From assembly GCF_014839805.1 (NCBI RefSeq), contig NC_051129.1, positions 1,798,001-1,862,000 of the forward strand: a stretch of DNA of 64,000 bases. The letters are read 5' to 3'. Shown here in pieces: positions 22,201 to 34,267 of the stretch. How positions within the stretch are numbered: position 1 is the stretch's first letter; every line of letters begins with the position of its first letter. The notes beneath the pieces were generated by a model, which worked only from the letters and a program-made list of their open reading frames with translations, was not told where the DNA came from and ran no database searches. The position numbers and the translations under genes were made by a program. This DNA comes from Manduca sexta. Lineage: Eukaryota > Arthropoda > Insecta > Lepidoptera > Sphingidae.

Positions 22201-23504
22201 TGAATTTACGTTGACACAAATAAATTTTCCTTGAAAAACATCATTAGACCCAATATGTCTGGAATTTGTGCTAAACTGAAACATGTTGAGCAGTATCATG
22301 GGATGTATATGCCAGAAACATTCTTCCTTTTTTTTAAGTATATATGTCACAGTTTATTGTATGAATATGCGTATTCCCTTTTTTTTTATATAATTTTTTC
22401 CTTATCCAGGAAGCCCAAACGGCGGCTGAGGAGCAGAAGCGCAGCGATTTCCGCGCCGGTCGCGCCGTGGGTCTCTCCGGACGAGAGATGTTCTCGTTCG
22501 ACCCGGCACTGGCGGCGGACGCGGACGACGACGGCGACGAGGCGGTCGACCTGCGAGACTACGGACACGAGGACGACGAGGCATACCGGGAGTTGGAGCT
22601 GGACCTTATTGGCATGGAGGCGTCGGAGGTAAGAGATCGAGTATCTGGATATAATGGGTCATGGTGTTAATCTCGCTGGAAGATGTCGCTTTTCGACTCG
22701 ACCGAATTGAATGAGTGTTTGAGGTGAATGATAGACTATGGCATTAAGACAGCTTCGTTTAGAGTGGAAAGAAGTGCGTCGAATCGATTGCGCGGTGATT
22801 CAACATCACAGAGTGGTACTAATGAATCCACTTTCATAACATATATTGAATGAATTAACGCGGTTCGACTCGTTTCCTATATGCAAGCTCAGCCATTAGA
22901 AGACAACCTAGTTAGATGAAGTTTAATTTAATTTTGCAATCATTCCAAATTAAACCATTTACATACTATACTAATAATATCACCCCTGTAGTATATACCG
23001 TCCCACTGCTGGCCACAGTACTCTACTACTAAGAGGGATTAGACTATAATCCACCATGCAGGTCTAGATCGAATTGACAGACTTTACATACCCAAACAAA
23101 TTGCTATAGAGAACTTCTCAGAAATGCAGGTTTCCTAACTATTATTTCCTTCACTGTTAAAGCAAGCGATAGTTCACATTGAAATACCCACATAAATTTA
23201 GAAAAGTCAGAGGTGCGTGCTCTTGGGTTGTGAACCTGCGGACATTCGCTTCGGCACTCCGTTCCACACACAACTAGGTTAATGTCGCTTTAACGTAACT
23301 ATAATTATTATTACACAGGTGGACGATTCTGGCACAAAAGCAGCAACAGACCGACTGCAAAGGCTCGGTGAAGGTCTGGAGAATGGCGAGAAGGAGGAAG
23401 AGGAGTCCCAGTCCCAGGAGCCGGCGGCGGTGCCCATCAACGAGAACCTGTTCCTTGACGAGGATCTGGACGAGGAACTCCAGAACCTGGACCTTGAAGA
23501 TTAG
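19296..23504 (+). CDS. Zc3h15: Zinc finger CCCH domain-containing protein 15 (DFRP1)
   Basis: Seven exons join in phase: 19,296-19,376, 20,495-20,696, 20,932-21,032, 21,439-21,573, 21,731-21,997, 22,410-22,628 and 23,319-23,504, giving 396 residues (human about 426). ZC3H15/DFRP1 binds and stabilises the translation-associated GTPase DRG1. The N-terminus is [16 protein letters not shown], lysine-rich and disordered. CCCH finger 1 uses C103, C111, C117 and H121; finger 2 uses C175, C193, C199 and H203. The DRG-binding region follows ([19 protein letters not shown]), then an acidic tail ending [12 protein letters not shown]. The acceptor of exon 4 has a weak pyrimidine tract. Candidate poly(A) signals AATAAA lie at 24,235 and 24,271. 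Confidence 0.95.
22974..23290 (-). repeat. SINE family C in the last ZC3H15 intron
   Basis: Minus-strand copy ending only about 30 bp before the last exon's acceptor at 23,318. It is more diverged than the other copies (for example CTACTACTAAGAGGGATTAG). The tRNA-like head is on its right side. Confidence 0.7.
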
Positions 23505-24357
23505 GATCGGTTACGTGCACGACCGGACGTTATATGTGAATTTAAGTCGTATTCGTGCGATTTTTGTACGAATGGCGTGCGTTTAATGTATCATGTTTTC
23601 TTATGTATTTGAGTTATCATGGATTTAGCCTGGACGGAACAGTGAAATATTTGTTTAACGGTCATTAAATGCGTTGAGTGTAAGCTCAAATCGTACGACA
23701 AGAATACGTATGACTTATATTTGTATATAAATTTCATCCGGTCTTAAAATACCGTTGAATGTAAGAACATTTTAGTGTTGCCAATTAGAATACGTGTGTG
23801 TATGGCGCTGAGTACGTATGTTTTTTTAAACATAATTGAAAGAACATACACGGGTTTAGGCGGCTAAAAGTCTGATAAGATAAAAAAAAAATAGAAAAAT
23901 GAAAAGATTCATTGTTTTTTTTTTATAATTTTGCCTATGCATCCTATACTTTTTGTTAGTTTTTCCGACATCATAAATCACAGAAAGGAAACTCGAAATT
24001 TCATATTTTTTACTGTTGAAAAAATATACAATGTCTTTAATTGCGAATTTTCTGGATATTGAAGAATCTATTTTAGTTCGATTTAAAGGTATTCAAATAA
24101 TTGCAATTATTACCAGCGCCTCTAACACGACTAGAGTGGGACAATTTATTTATAATTTGTTTACCCATACGCCACATACTTATTTTATTGTTGCATAATA
24201 TAAGATAGTCATATCGTTAAAGATCGTCTGGGGAAATAAATTTTTATATTTTCAATACTTCACATTGAGAAATAAAACCCAAATCCACGTGAGATATATT
24301 TATAAATGTAAATAAAATAATTAATTATATAAATGCGTGTTCATTGTGGCAAAAGGG

Positions 24358-27300
24358 TTAGTTGTCGAATGTCAGCCATCTTGCGGGATTCTCGATGGTG
24401 ATCTTGTCTATGGTTTCCTGGTCGAATCCTTTAACTTTCATTTTGGGCAGCACGGTTCGCAGAATGTGGGAATAGCCGTGTCCGCCGTAAGCAGCCTGGA
24501 GAAACATGAAGTAAAAGTTAATGACTATTTTTCAAAATATAGGTACGTAACGAAATGGTTTTTATGAAATGTTGTTACGTAATTTTCTTTCTTACCTGTA
24601 TTTTTTTATACATTCGTTCAATCAAACAATATTATGTAGAATGATTATACTCGGACAAATAAAAAAATCAAAAGAAAAATATTGTCGACTATCCGCCATT
24701 TTCAATAAACGATTCTAGTCGCTTTTTCGATCCGTCTCAAAAATGGACCAATCAGAACAAAGATTGTTTGACATGCTTTCAAATGAGTTCTTTTGATTGG
24801 TTCATTCTCGAAATCGGATTGAGATTGGGATTGTTGAGAAAGAGCTGTAAAAGCATGTCAATAAACTTTTTCTGATTGCCTCATTTACGCTATCGCTCTG
24901 TATTTTTCATTGATTTCGGACGTAAACTGCCAAGCAATCTACCAAGATATCAACACTAAAAATACTAACCAATCGATGCTTCGTGTGTATATCGTGAGAC
25001 ATCAGCACCCTATCCGCCTTGCCCTCATCGACAAGCAGTTTGACCTTGCTAATGCGCTGGGCGTCAGATGGCATATCGAACGTTTCGTTCAGCTGGTAGT
25101 AGGAGACCTCCACGCCGAACAGATCGAACTGGCAGTATGTGCCTAGCTCCGAGAACTCTAGCAGCTTCGAGTCGTCGGCTAGAGTACCTGGGAATTGAAG
25201 GTTAGTTTGATTAAAGTGCTCTATCTGTGAATTTGTTCAAATGTCTGGTAAATAGTTTCCATGATAAGCAAAACCATGATATTTATTCTCTATAGAATTA
25301 TAAATCAATAATTCTATAGAGAATAAATAGTTTATTCTTTCGATAAATACTCACGGTCAAGATGCGACATGACGCACTTGTCAGCGCTGCCTCCGGCCTC
25401 CAGGTACAGGCGCACGATCTCAAAGGGTGCCTCTACCTCGCGGTGTGGGTGGAAACTTACTCCACAGCCGATCTGCTTCTGCAGCTCGCCGGCAGCCACT
25501 ATCGCTCTACGTTCGAAGTCTGAAGTTATACAAGGAGATGGAGAATAAGTATGATTACAGACATGAAGAATAAAGAATAAACATATATTCATAAGGGTTG
25601 GTCGTCGAAGTTTGAAGATACATTAGGTGGTAGGTGGTATTTTAGATCCGCCCGTACACAAGGTGTTAAAACCCGCCATAGTGACCAACGTAAGTGTGTC
25701 TCGTTTTGGGCTCAGTCTATGTATATCTGGTTCAAACAGGCCGGCATAATTGTGTCAACTGTCGAGGGGTAATCAACTCTGTCAGTCGACATTCTATTAG
25801 ACCCTCAACTTACTGGAGGTGCTGTGGGGTCGCTTTGCCATGCACATAAAAAAACATGAGTATTTAGAAAAGGGATTAAGGACGATAAGAATTATAGAAG
25901 ATTTAAGGATTCCTCGCAAATCTTTGAGGCAAGATAGACTTATTTATAAAACACTGCAATATGACTAATTGCAGGATAAACATAAGTTTACATCGAAACT
26001 CCGGATATTACGATTTTAAATTTTCTCCTGCTTTATCTATGAGTATTAAATATTTTTTATATTTCTATTTCGTTGCTTAGATACATAAGAAGGCTGTTCT
26101 TTCCCATATCATAAAACAATCATATTTTGATAGTCTTTATTTGGCTATCAACACCTCGAATATTTCCATGTAAGTTTACGTCAACATGAGTTCTCACTGC
26201 TTCCTTCTCTATAGCCGTTTATCCCCATATTACAAAACAAAATTGTTATAATTAGCTCACCTCTGATTGGCCAAACGCTCGCAACTTCTCCCATAAACCC
26301 AGCCTTAACCGTCTTATCGTCAACGCATCCCTCAGTCAACTCTTGAAGCATGTGATTGTACATCTGTTCTGTGGTGATGTTCTTGTTGAATTCCTCTTGG
26401 CAGCGTTCGATGTAGAACCCAGTTCCTGCGACTATTTGGACCCCGCTTTCCTGCGACATTTTCTTGTAGTACGTCACGTCACGTTTCAAACCTTCTGTGG
26501 AGTTCTCCACGATAGTGCCTGAGGAAGTGGAGGATAAATTCTTAAAACGGATCAATGTTTAGAACAAATATTTGATCACATTTTCGTATTTAGATGGTTG
26601 TATGATGTAAAGACAGCGGCGGTAGCCTTGTTGCTTGTGGAACGGGCTGCCGAGACAAATGTCCGCAGGTTCAAATCCCAAAGGCATACACCTCTGACTT
26701 TTCTAAAAAAAATTATGTGTGTATTCTTTGTGAATTATCGCTTGCTTTAACGGTGGAGGAAAACATCGTGAGAAACCTGTATACCTGAGAAATTCTCTAT
26801 AGGAATTTTCGAAGGTTTGTGAAGTCTACCAATCCGCACTAGGTCAGCGAGGTGGACTAAGGCCTAATCCCTCAGTAGTAGAGAAGGCCTGTGCCCAACA
26901 GTGGGACAGTATATAATATAATATTGTAAGATGTAATGCATATTTTTATATTTATTAATCTGATCATTGTCATTTTAGGAGTAGCCAAATAAAGGCAACT
27001 CAATAGACATGTAATAAACATTTCATGCCATTTTTGTCCTCATAGTATTTACGTTTCATATATTTTTTAACCTGATACGGCCGAAAGGCCAAGAACCTGG
27101 TGCAGTAAGTGCAATTTAAAAATAATATTTATCAACGAAAAGTGCGCCATTCACCGCGGTTTATCTTATCTGGCATCATTTAACCGTGAAGCATCTTTGA
27201 AACATGTCACTGTACTTGAGTAGGTAAGTAGGAGTGTACTAGAGGCGAAGGGTACATATTCTTTCCGGCTTTCCTTTCATCAAAATTTTTTCTGTTTTAA

Positions 27301-30300
27301 ACCGTGAACAGTGGTTGTTGGTTACATGTTCATTAATGCAGTACATGTGTAATTTTACCCATTACTTATTCAATGTGTAACTGTTTTATGTTCCTTTTGA
27401 ATAAAATAAAATAAAAAATCGTATGAAATCTAATTATTATTTTAACGCTTTGCGTACCACATTAGTGTCTTTAAGTTGTATCGGGGTCCTTTTCCGGAGA
27501 TATTCACTCTTTGCCACAGATATTTACCTGCTTATATGTACTGAAAATATGTAACAACCAAAGTAACAAGACGATTATAAAACTTAAATTCTTACCACCG
27601 CCCCATTCCTTATAATCGTGAAGATCTTCAAGTATAGCAACCTTCGCCTCCTCATCATTTAGGAATAGATTGTGCATGGAGCTGTAAGGGTATTGTCTTA
27701 CAGTGCCGATGTTGCCAATGTTGAAGGGTTTCTCGTCGATACGTTTCAATGGTAGTACATGCTTGCTGTACATTTCAGAGAAGTCCATAGCGAGATGTTC
27801 ATGGGTCAGCGTGCGACCCAGGCTCTTGGGGTCCACATCTCCCAAAACTGGAAAAATGAAGCAAATTCTGTCATATTGTCTGTCAATAAGGATTAATAAG
27901 GTGGTTTGGGCATTTGGAGAGGATGGATGATAAGAGACTGACAAAGAGGGTTTATAAGGCGAATGTGGATGGAAGAGCCGGTAGGGGTCGACCGCACCGA
28001 ACCTTCGAATGTCAGATATCTGACATTCTCAGTAAAGGCCAGGTCAAAAGTACCCGGAACCGGAGGGAATGCATGAAAGGATTAATGAAGGTTGAGGAAG
28101 CGCGAGAAGTATGCCAGGACCGTGCAAAGTGGCAATCTATAGTCTCTGCCTACCCCTATGGGATAAAGGCGTGATACTATGTATGTATGTATGTATGTAA
28201 TAAGGATTAATTTTGTTTTTACTTTGGTTAGAGACATATTTTTGATTTGGTTATTTCTGGTTCCTGGCCTGATGTTAATATCAGGTAGATCCAATTCATA
28301 TAGCCATGTTATAAAACTAAAAAAAAATCTATAATATAAAAACTTATATAAATTTTGTCCGAAATTGAAACCAGGATTTCCAAATCAACGGTAAATATTT
28401 ATTCAAGTACGTTATGCACGTCTTTATTCATAAAGATCTAAATAGGCATACATACCATTATAGCAAAAGTTACCTTTTTTACAGTAGCAGTAGTCGTATA
28501 GAAAAGGTTTGATCAAGGAGATAAATCATATTTACTGTAGTGGTTGGTTAAAAGTTTAAGGTAAGTATTTATAGAATAAGATAAAACAAAGTAATGAAAA
28601 TTGCAGTTGTATGGTTAAAATACCTTCCTTGTTTTAGCTATAATTTATTTGAGAGATAACTTTGATCAGACTATTGAAAAATAAGTTATGAAGATACATA
28701 TTCAAAAAGTAGTATATTAAGTATTATTGATCATGATGCGGGTGTGGAATTGATAAACCATTATTTTTAGTAAGCCCCTAACACCAATTAAGATTTTAGG
28801 CACTTTAACTTACGACTGATAATTATCTCCGATAATTTCTAGATAGAACTGGTATTTATCTAGTTGTTCGACAGTTTTATTTAATTTTCATAAGTATTCT
28901 AATACCGATTAGATTTTCAACTGTTCTTGAATTTTGGCACGAATCCATAATAATATACATATAAAAAGCCGAAGAATTTGTTTGAGCGCGCTAACTTCAG
29001 GAACTAAGTTAACTATAATTTGATTTTTTCTTCATTAATAAAACATTACTCCAGAGTGCGATAAACAACTTTTTTCCCGGAAAAATATAATGCGGGTCAT
29101 TTATCAAAAGCCGTAATTAATATAGAGATTAGTAACGTAAGCAAAATTAATATAGAAAATCTAGAAAAAAATAAAGTGGACTTAAATTAAATTCTGAGTA
29201 CGTACATCTTAGACTATTTTATCTGTTTTGCAAAATATTACGAATAGATAGATGTCACTTAAGCCTAGATCGAGCTACGCTAATATTTGTGTCTTCATGT
29301 GAGGTGCTCACTGAGACTGCCTCGGTGGCGTAGTTGTATTGCACGTCCGGTACAATAGCGCTCAGGTCCTGGGTTCGAATCCCGGGTCGGGCAAAGTGGT
29401 ATTTGGGTTTTTCTGTTCAGTATCAGCCCGGAGTCTGGAATTTGTGCCCGATATGGCGATAGGCTCGCCCCCTATCACATCATGGGACGGAACATACTTG
29501 GCGAAAAGTGGGTGCCCTAGTTGCGCCTCTGCATACCCCTCCGGGGATAAAATGCGTGATGTTATGTATGTATGTATGTATGTATTCATGTGAGGTACGA
29601 GTAATTTAGTACCTAAATGTCCTGAACACAAGTTTAGTCGAGTAGATTAGTACAGACACGGTTAGCTACAAATTAATCGCAATTCGTCTAAAATACTATC
29701 GCAGTCCGAACTAGGCTTTACAATGGGCTCAAACAACTATTTGAAATTTCTAGCGAGGTTACAGTGAGATAGGCTTTGGTAGATATTCAAATATGCAGGG
29801 TCGGCTTAAGATAATCAGGCGGGCCGGAGAGAAAAAGTTTACGTTCTTTCCATTGTCATTTTTTAACGCCACAACAGTATTTCATTGATTAGGTTTAAGT
29901 CGGCAGTAGCGCCCTATCTTAACACCGGTACTATAGGTTAATAACGAAATTCCCGGAAAATTTAGTTATTCTGTACTTAAATATATCAATTTGTGCTATG
30001 ATAATATAGCGATGGGGTAACACTTTCACATTACATGGATAATTTATATATATAAGGTAAGTACCTAATAAACAAACAGGAAAAGGTATTATGAGAGTAC
30101 AGAAACCGGATGCATCTAAGTAATTTGAATTATTGAAAAAATTTTACTCATTAATTTGATAGTATTATATCATAAATCATTGTAATATTATTAAAATATC
30201 CTAGTGTACCTATACTGATTCCACACTGATAACTGGGATTATCATTGTGCATATTTAATTTACATCATATTATGTTAAGCACATTTTGAGCGGGAAATGC

Positions 30301-30830
30301 AAAAATTAGATTTACCTAGTTATAAATTGACAGATTCAATTTCCCGGGGTAATTTCCCATCTCGGGAGGAAAACCTTAGATTTACAAATTTAAACAAGAA
30401 TTTGTATAGTTGAACGAGAACAATACGTTATCATTTATCTGTTTTATGATTATTGTTTGAATAAACAAAGTGATTTGTGTTCATCGAAACATTTGCAAAC
30501 GTAATTTTCCTGAAAATGAAAAATTGTGTCGCCAAATCTTGTTTGCATTTCCCGCAAAATTAAAATATTGTGAATCATATAACTCTGCGTTTGCGCGACA
30601 AACAACATACAATATTCATAAATAAAAAAAAACATTAACGATAGCAAATATAAGATAAAAGTGTAGGCGGCGACGTGAATCTACGCAAGCAATTATCTTG
30701 CTAAAATGATGTTGAAATTATTTTTATGCTCTACGATCTATAAGACACAAAGGTCTTTAAAACTATAAATTATTATAAAAAAATAAGAAACGTATAAAAA
30801 AATCATACCTGTTTGCACTTTCGGAGCCAT
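24358..30830 (-). CDS. Pter: Phosphotriesterase-related protein (N-acetyltaurine hydrolase family)
   Basis: Six exons in phase: 30,809-30,830 (MAPKVQT), 27,596-27,847, 26,261-26,518, 25,355-25,519, 24,970-25,187 and 24,358-24,495, giving 350 residues (human 349). It is a binuclear-metal amidohydrolase of the phosphotriesterase fold; mammalian PTER hydrolyses N-acetyltaurine. Metal ligands are visible: H23 and H25 in [11 protein letters not shown]169 in AGFMGEV where bacterial phosphotriesterase has a carboxylated lysine, H201 in SFHPHR, H230 in MSHLDR and D298 in [10 protein letters not shown]. All are intact, so the enzyme should be active. No signal peptide; likely cytosolic. Intron 1 (about 3 kb) holds a LINE fragment and a related SINE. 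The 3' end faces ZC3H15, and AATAAA-type signals on the minus strand at 24,184-24,189 or 24,145-24,150 would make the two 3' UTRs overlap. Confidence 0.95.
24698..24842. repeat. Palindromic repeat F, copy 2, in the last PTER intron
   Basis: TCAAAAATGGACCAATCAG and the inverted TTGATTGGTTCATTCTCGAA flank a short centre, as in the copies at 15,424 and 50,998. Confidence 0.65.
25281..25328. repeat. Perfect hairpin in a PTER intron: 20-bp arms, 8-base loop
   Basis: Bases 25,281-25,300 are the exact reverse complement of 25,309-25,328, with 25,301-25,308 between them. It lies about 27 bp downstream (minus strand) of the exon 4 donor. No transposon ends were recognised. Confidence 0.85.
25626..25830 (-). 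repeat. Interspersed repeat family A, copy 8, in a PTER intron
   Basis: Contains GTGTTAAAACCCGCCATAGT, CAGGCCGGCATAATTGTGTC and GGGGTAATCAACTCTGTCAG. It is near complete and is the only family A copy inside an identified gene. Confidence 0.8.
26617..26925 (+). repeat. SINE family C, full-length copy in a PTER intron
   Basis: The tRNA-like head (GGTAGCCTTGTTGCTTGTGG, then a B-box-like GGTTCAAATCCC) is followed by a body with GTGTGTATTCTTTGTGAATT and GCACTAGGTCAGCGAGGTGG, and ends in a TATAATATAATATTG tail. A-box and B-box like motifs and an AT-rich 3' tail indicate a tRNA-derived SINE. It is antisense to PTER. Confidence 0.8.
27915..28199 (+). mobile_element. RTE-like LINE 3'-end fragment with (TATG)n tail, in PTER intron 1
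   Basis: An open frame encodes about 85 residues with [20 protein letters not shown] and [17 protein letters not shown], typical of the extreme C-terminus of RTE-type reverse-transcriptase polyproteins, and ends shortly before a (TATG)n run. It is a 5'-truncated, dead copy. Its last 50 or so bases resemble the 3' end of the SINE at 29,314. Confidence 0.75.
29314..29586 (+). repeat. tRNA-derived SINE family B, full-length, in PTER intron 1
   Basis: The head has an A-box-like GGTGGCGTAGTTGTATTGC and a B-box GGGTTCGAATCCCGGG, spaced as in a tRNA. The body includes AGCCCGGAGTCTGGAATTTG and CATCATGGGACGGAAC, and the 3' end is GGGGATAAAATGCGTGATG with a (TATG)n tail. Related copies are at 47,162 and 53,578(-). 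Confidence 0.85.
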
Positions 30831-32250
30831 CGTGTCCTCCGTAAGTCAACGTGTAATGAAATGATAGTACCTATCAAGCGAAATTATATCACAACTAAAT
30901 AAACTTATGTAGTAGGGATGGACGAATATAGCTTTATCTCGTTACGTCTCTCTTAAGGACTGTCGATTTGCGTATATTTAATACTTTTTAAAAATGGTAA
31001 AGTTGAATGGCTATACGAATTAAGATTTAGTCGATGGGTTTTTTTATAGATACATATTAACAGTGTAGATAGAGGAGTGTGTAAATCCGCTACAAATATG
31101 CTAAATGTACTATATGTAATGGTGATACGTTACTGCCACCTTGTATCATTACCCAATACCTATATAAAGACACGTAATATTCAACAGATGGCAGTATTAT
31201 AAGGTGGCCTACGTTCAAAAGTAAAAACATGAAACCTTGTAAAATAATTTTATAAAATGTAGGTATAAACAAACGCAAATATTGTAGAAGATAATTTTAA
31301 ACCCACTAAGTACACATTTACTATAACTATTATCAAATTTTACCTCTGTAGATATTGCATAATAGAGATATCGATGTCATTTTACTCCACCTTTTAAGGC
31401 GGCAATTCGAAAATACGACTTCAGTATTTGGTATGTTTATCCGCTAACTACATATCTAGAATGTGTAATTATCGTTGGGAAGTACTTAGTTATACATTTA
31501 GTTAAACGGTTATACTGAAATACTTAATATAAAACGTATTTTAAATAACAAATAAAGAGATCCTCAAATAGCAGTTACACGTAGGTGCGGCATGTAACGA
31601 AGTTAGATAGGCGATAGCATTTGCGTCTTCATAGCACGGCGTTATTTTAATGCTGAATAAATTAATTTATTGCAATGAAAAATGTATAATATCCCTTTGG
31701 CCTTATCTTACATTACCGCAAATTTTTATAACATTAAAAATACCTAATTAGGACTTATATTTGCAATCTAAACTAAAAAAGACACTCAGTCCAACAAAAT
31801 CTAGACTCAAAAATATTTAAAGGTCGTACAAAAATTTGCCTCCGAGCGAAAATCAAGCCCACGCTCTCTAGCATATATTCCGAGAGCCCACTAAGATCCT
31901 TACAATGATTTTTTTATGTTCCGCCCCAGTTGGCAGTACTATTAAAACACACCTACACATTTAATCACTTAAACCTTTTAACATCGAAAGAGTAGACGGA
32001 ACTGCAAGTATTGCGTCAATAATTCGCCTTGCTTGCGATGGAGGCGACTCTATCTCCATAGAGATACAAATTCTAATCCGTAAAATGAAATAAAACCTTT
32101 GTTATCTGTAACATTATGTCCATAGAGACCATTGAATGTTACGTCAATAACTTTTAAATTTTCAATTATTTACATTGTATTACGGCAAAACTGTCGGAAT
32201 ATTGATCAGAAAAATAAAAAATAAAGTAGATATCGGAGTAGTACACGAAG
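30831..32250. promoter_or_regulatory. Divergent intergenic region, PTER / DNAAF4
   Basis: 1.4 kb between two start codons on opposite strands, expected to hold both promoters. It is AT-rich. 31,090-31,280 has partial inverted similarity around GTAATGGTGATAC but no recognised element. No TATA or initiator motif could be assigned with confidence. Confidence 0.45.
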
Positions 32251-34267
32251 ATGCCCATTTTAGTGAAGGATTACACATGGACACAAACTGAGTCCATGAT
32301 ACACATCAGAATACCCTTGAAACAAGTAAAACATGAGAAAGTAGATATATTCACAACTGATTGCTATATCAAAGCGCATTTTAGCCCGTTTTTATTTGAA
32401 GTGTTTCTGTTACACGCGGTAGACAATAATAAAAGCAAATGCCTTATAAAAGAAGACCTTATTATCTTTGATTTAACTAAAAAAGAGAATTTTGAGTGGG
32501 AGTCAATCCAAAAAGAGTTGACTAAAGATGAGAAAAAACAGATGAAGGAAGATATGTTTCAAAAATGCCACGAGGAGGCTAAACAACGGTCTGAAGAGAA
32601 AAGTATAAAGAAATCTGAAATGGATAGGTTTACTGTTCAACGAGCTATGGATTTAGATAGCAGACAGCATGAGCTCATGGACTCGAGAAGAGATTTGGAA
32701 AGGAAAAAAGCAATGGACGAACTGGAAGAATGGAGACAGCAAGCAGAAAGTCCAAATCAAAAAGCTAAAATTGTAGAAATAGACGACAGTAAAGCTGTAG
32801 TTCCATACAAACAGGAAATAAAAGCAGAAATAAAAGAGAAAGGAGAACCAATAATTAATCCTATAGAAACTAAACCGATACCAAGTAAGCCGCGTAATAT
32901 ACCAGTAAGGTCGGAATTCGTCGAAAAGAAAAAGAGAGAAGCATCGGTTCGCGTCTTGCCAAGATTAAGAGAAACCGGTCAGTTGGAAATAAGACACACT
33001 CAACGCACATTCCCAACGCCCAGTAGAGAGTCTACTGCTGAAGAGGAACAAGCTTGGTTGAAGAATATTACTTTGGCGAGAAGAGCCACAGGTATGTTTC
33101 TATATTCAAAGCTGCTTTGGGCATTCACTATTTATTTTGAAAGTTTAGAACCAGAATATTGGATACATTTCTTGCAATAAAGTGGGCGAGGGAGAAAGGG
33201 TTGTGGATAGGTCTACTCAAATTTTAATACAAGTAATGTAAGTTTACTTACCCAAAGGGAATCAATTACCACCAATTGTGCATTTCGTAACATTTAAAAT
33301 TGAAAATTCTACATCTTGAGCGACAGCAAATGCAAGAGAAAAAACCGTATTTTGGTCTAATGATTAATAAGACATCTACATTAGATATGATTCTATCTGC
33401 ACCACTCAAACGTTAATTAGTACAGAATTCTTACTACATTAAAACAGCCTGTATATATTTGTTTATTTAGTGCTAAATATATAAACATATCGACTATTTA
33501 TACAATAATCCTGTAGACTAAATCAAGTTTGATACAGGATTCATATCGGAAGACCTCCGGCCCGAGGAGCAGGATCCTCAGTGGTGTAAGGAGAAGGGCG
33601 ACGAGTTCTTCAGGAATGGTAACTTCCTGGGAGCCATCAGCGCGTACTCGCACGGCATCACTCTCTCCGACAAGCTGCCGAGCTTGTTCGCTAACAGATC
33701 CGCCACGCATTTTGCGCTTGGGAACTTTAATAAGTGTGTAAGTATAAACATGATCTGATAGTTACTAACAACCACGTGACCAGCTGTGCAACAAATTACA
33801 CAGTATTGATATTATAAGGACCATATTAAAGGTTAAACTAACCAACGCTGACTCCAAAGTATTGGCATTTCAGTTTTTTTATCAGTGCCCAAACCATATT
33901 TCATTTGTAGAAATAAAAACAATTGAAAAATAATTCTGAGTAATTAAAATACACTCCAAATAAAGCTTAGAATGCTTGTTTTTTTATTCAGTTTCAACGC
34001 TGAGTTAGTTGACTGAACACCATTTGTCATCAGGTAAACGACTGTTCAGCGGCCCTGGATCTCATGAAGCCACCATGCGAGAGTAACAGGCGTAGTAGGG
34101 CAAAGTGTATCGCGAGACGTGCCGCAGCACTCGCCCGTCTTGGGTACCTTAACAAAGCCATCGACGAAATGAAGGCAGCGTCCAAACTGCTACCAGAAGA
34201 CGAGAAAATAAAGAAGGACGTGTATGATATGGAGAGGGCGTGGGAACAAAATCCAGATTCTGATTGA
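32251..34267 (+). CDS. Dnaaf4: Dynein axonemal assembly factor 4 (DYX1C1 homologue)
   Basis: Three exons in phase: 32,251-33,091, 33,538-33,737 and 34,034-34,267, giving 424 residues (human 420). DNAAF4 is a cytoplasmic HSP90/HSP70 co-chaperone for pre-assembly of ciliary dynein arms; in insects this concerns sperm tails and chordotonal neurons. Residues 1-90 (start [19 protein letters not shown]) form the p23-like CS domain. A charged coiled coil rich in K/E follows at about 90-190, then a linker with [13 protein letters not shown]. Residues about 281-400 are tetratricopeptide repeats ([20 protein letters not shown] and [20 protein letters not shown]). A plausible poly(A) signal lies at 34,474-34,479. 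Continuing past the exon 1 donor would give a truncated 309-residue form lacking the TPRs. Confidence 0.93.

Noticed and set aside
22386..22584. Antisense arginine/proline-rich frames opposite ZC3H15 exon 6
   Set aside because: Shadow frames of a GC-rich coding exon; no independent evidence.
29314..29400. Genuine tRNA gene at the SINE head
   Set aside because: A and B boxes are present, but a closed acceptor stem and a clean cloverleaf were not seen, and the sequence continues into a repeated SINE body with a simple-repeat tail.
29339..29631. Open frames of 84 and 89 codons in PTER intron 1
   Set aside because: They are translations of SINE family B and its tail; a similar frame appears in the copy at 47,204-47,437.
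33092..33180. Read-through end of DNAAF4 exon 1, giving a 309-residue protein
   Set aside because: A GTATGT donor and in-phase TPR exons show the full-length model. The read-through form lacks the essential TPR domain.
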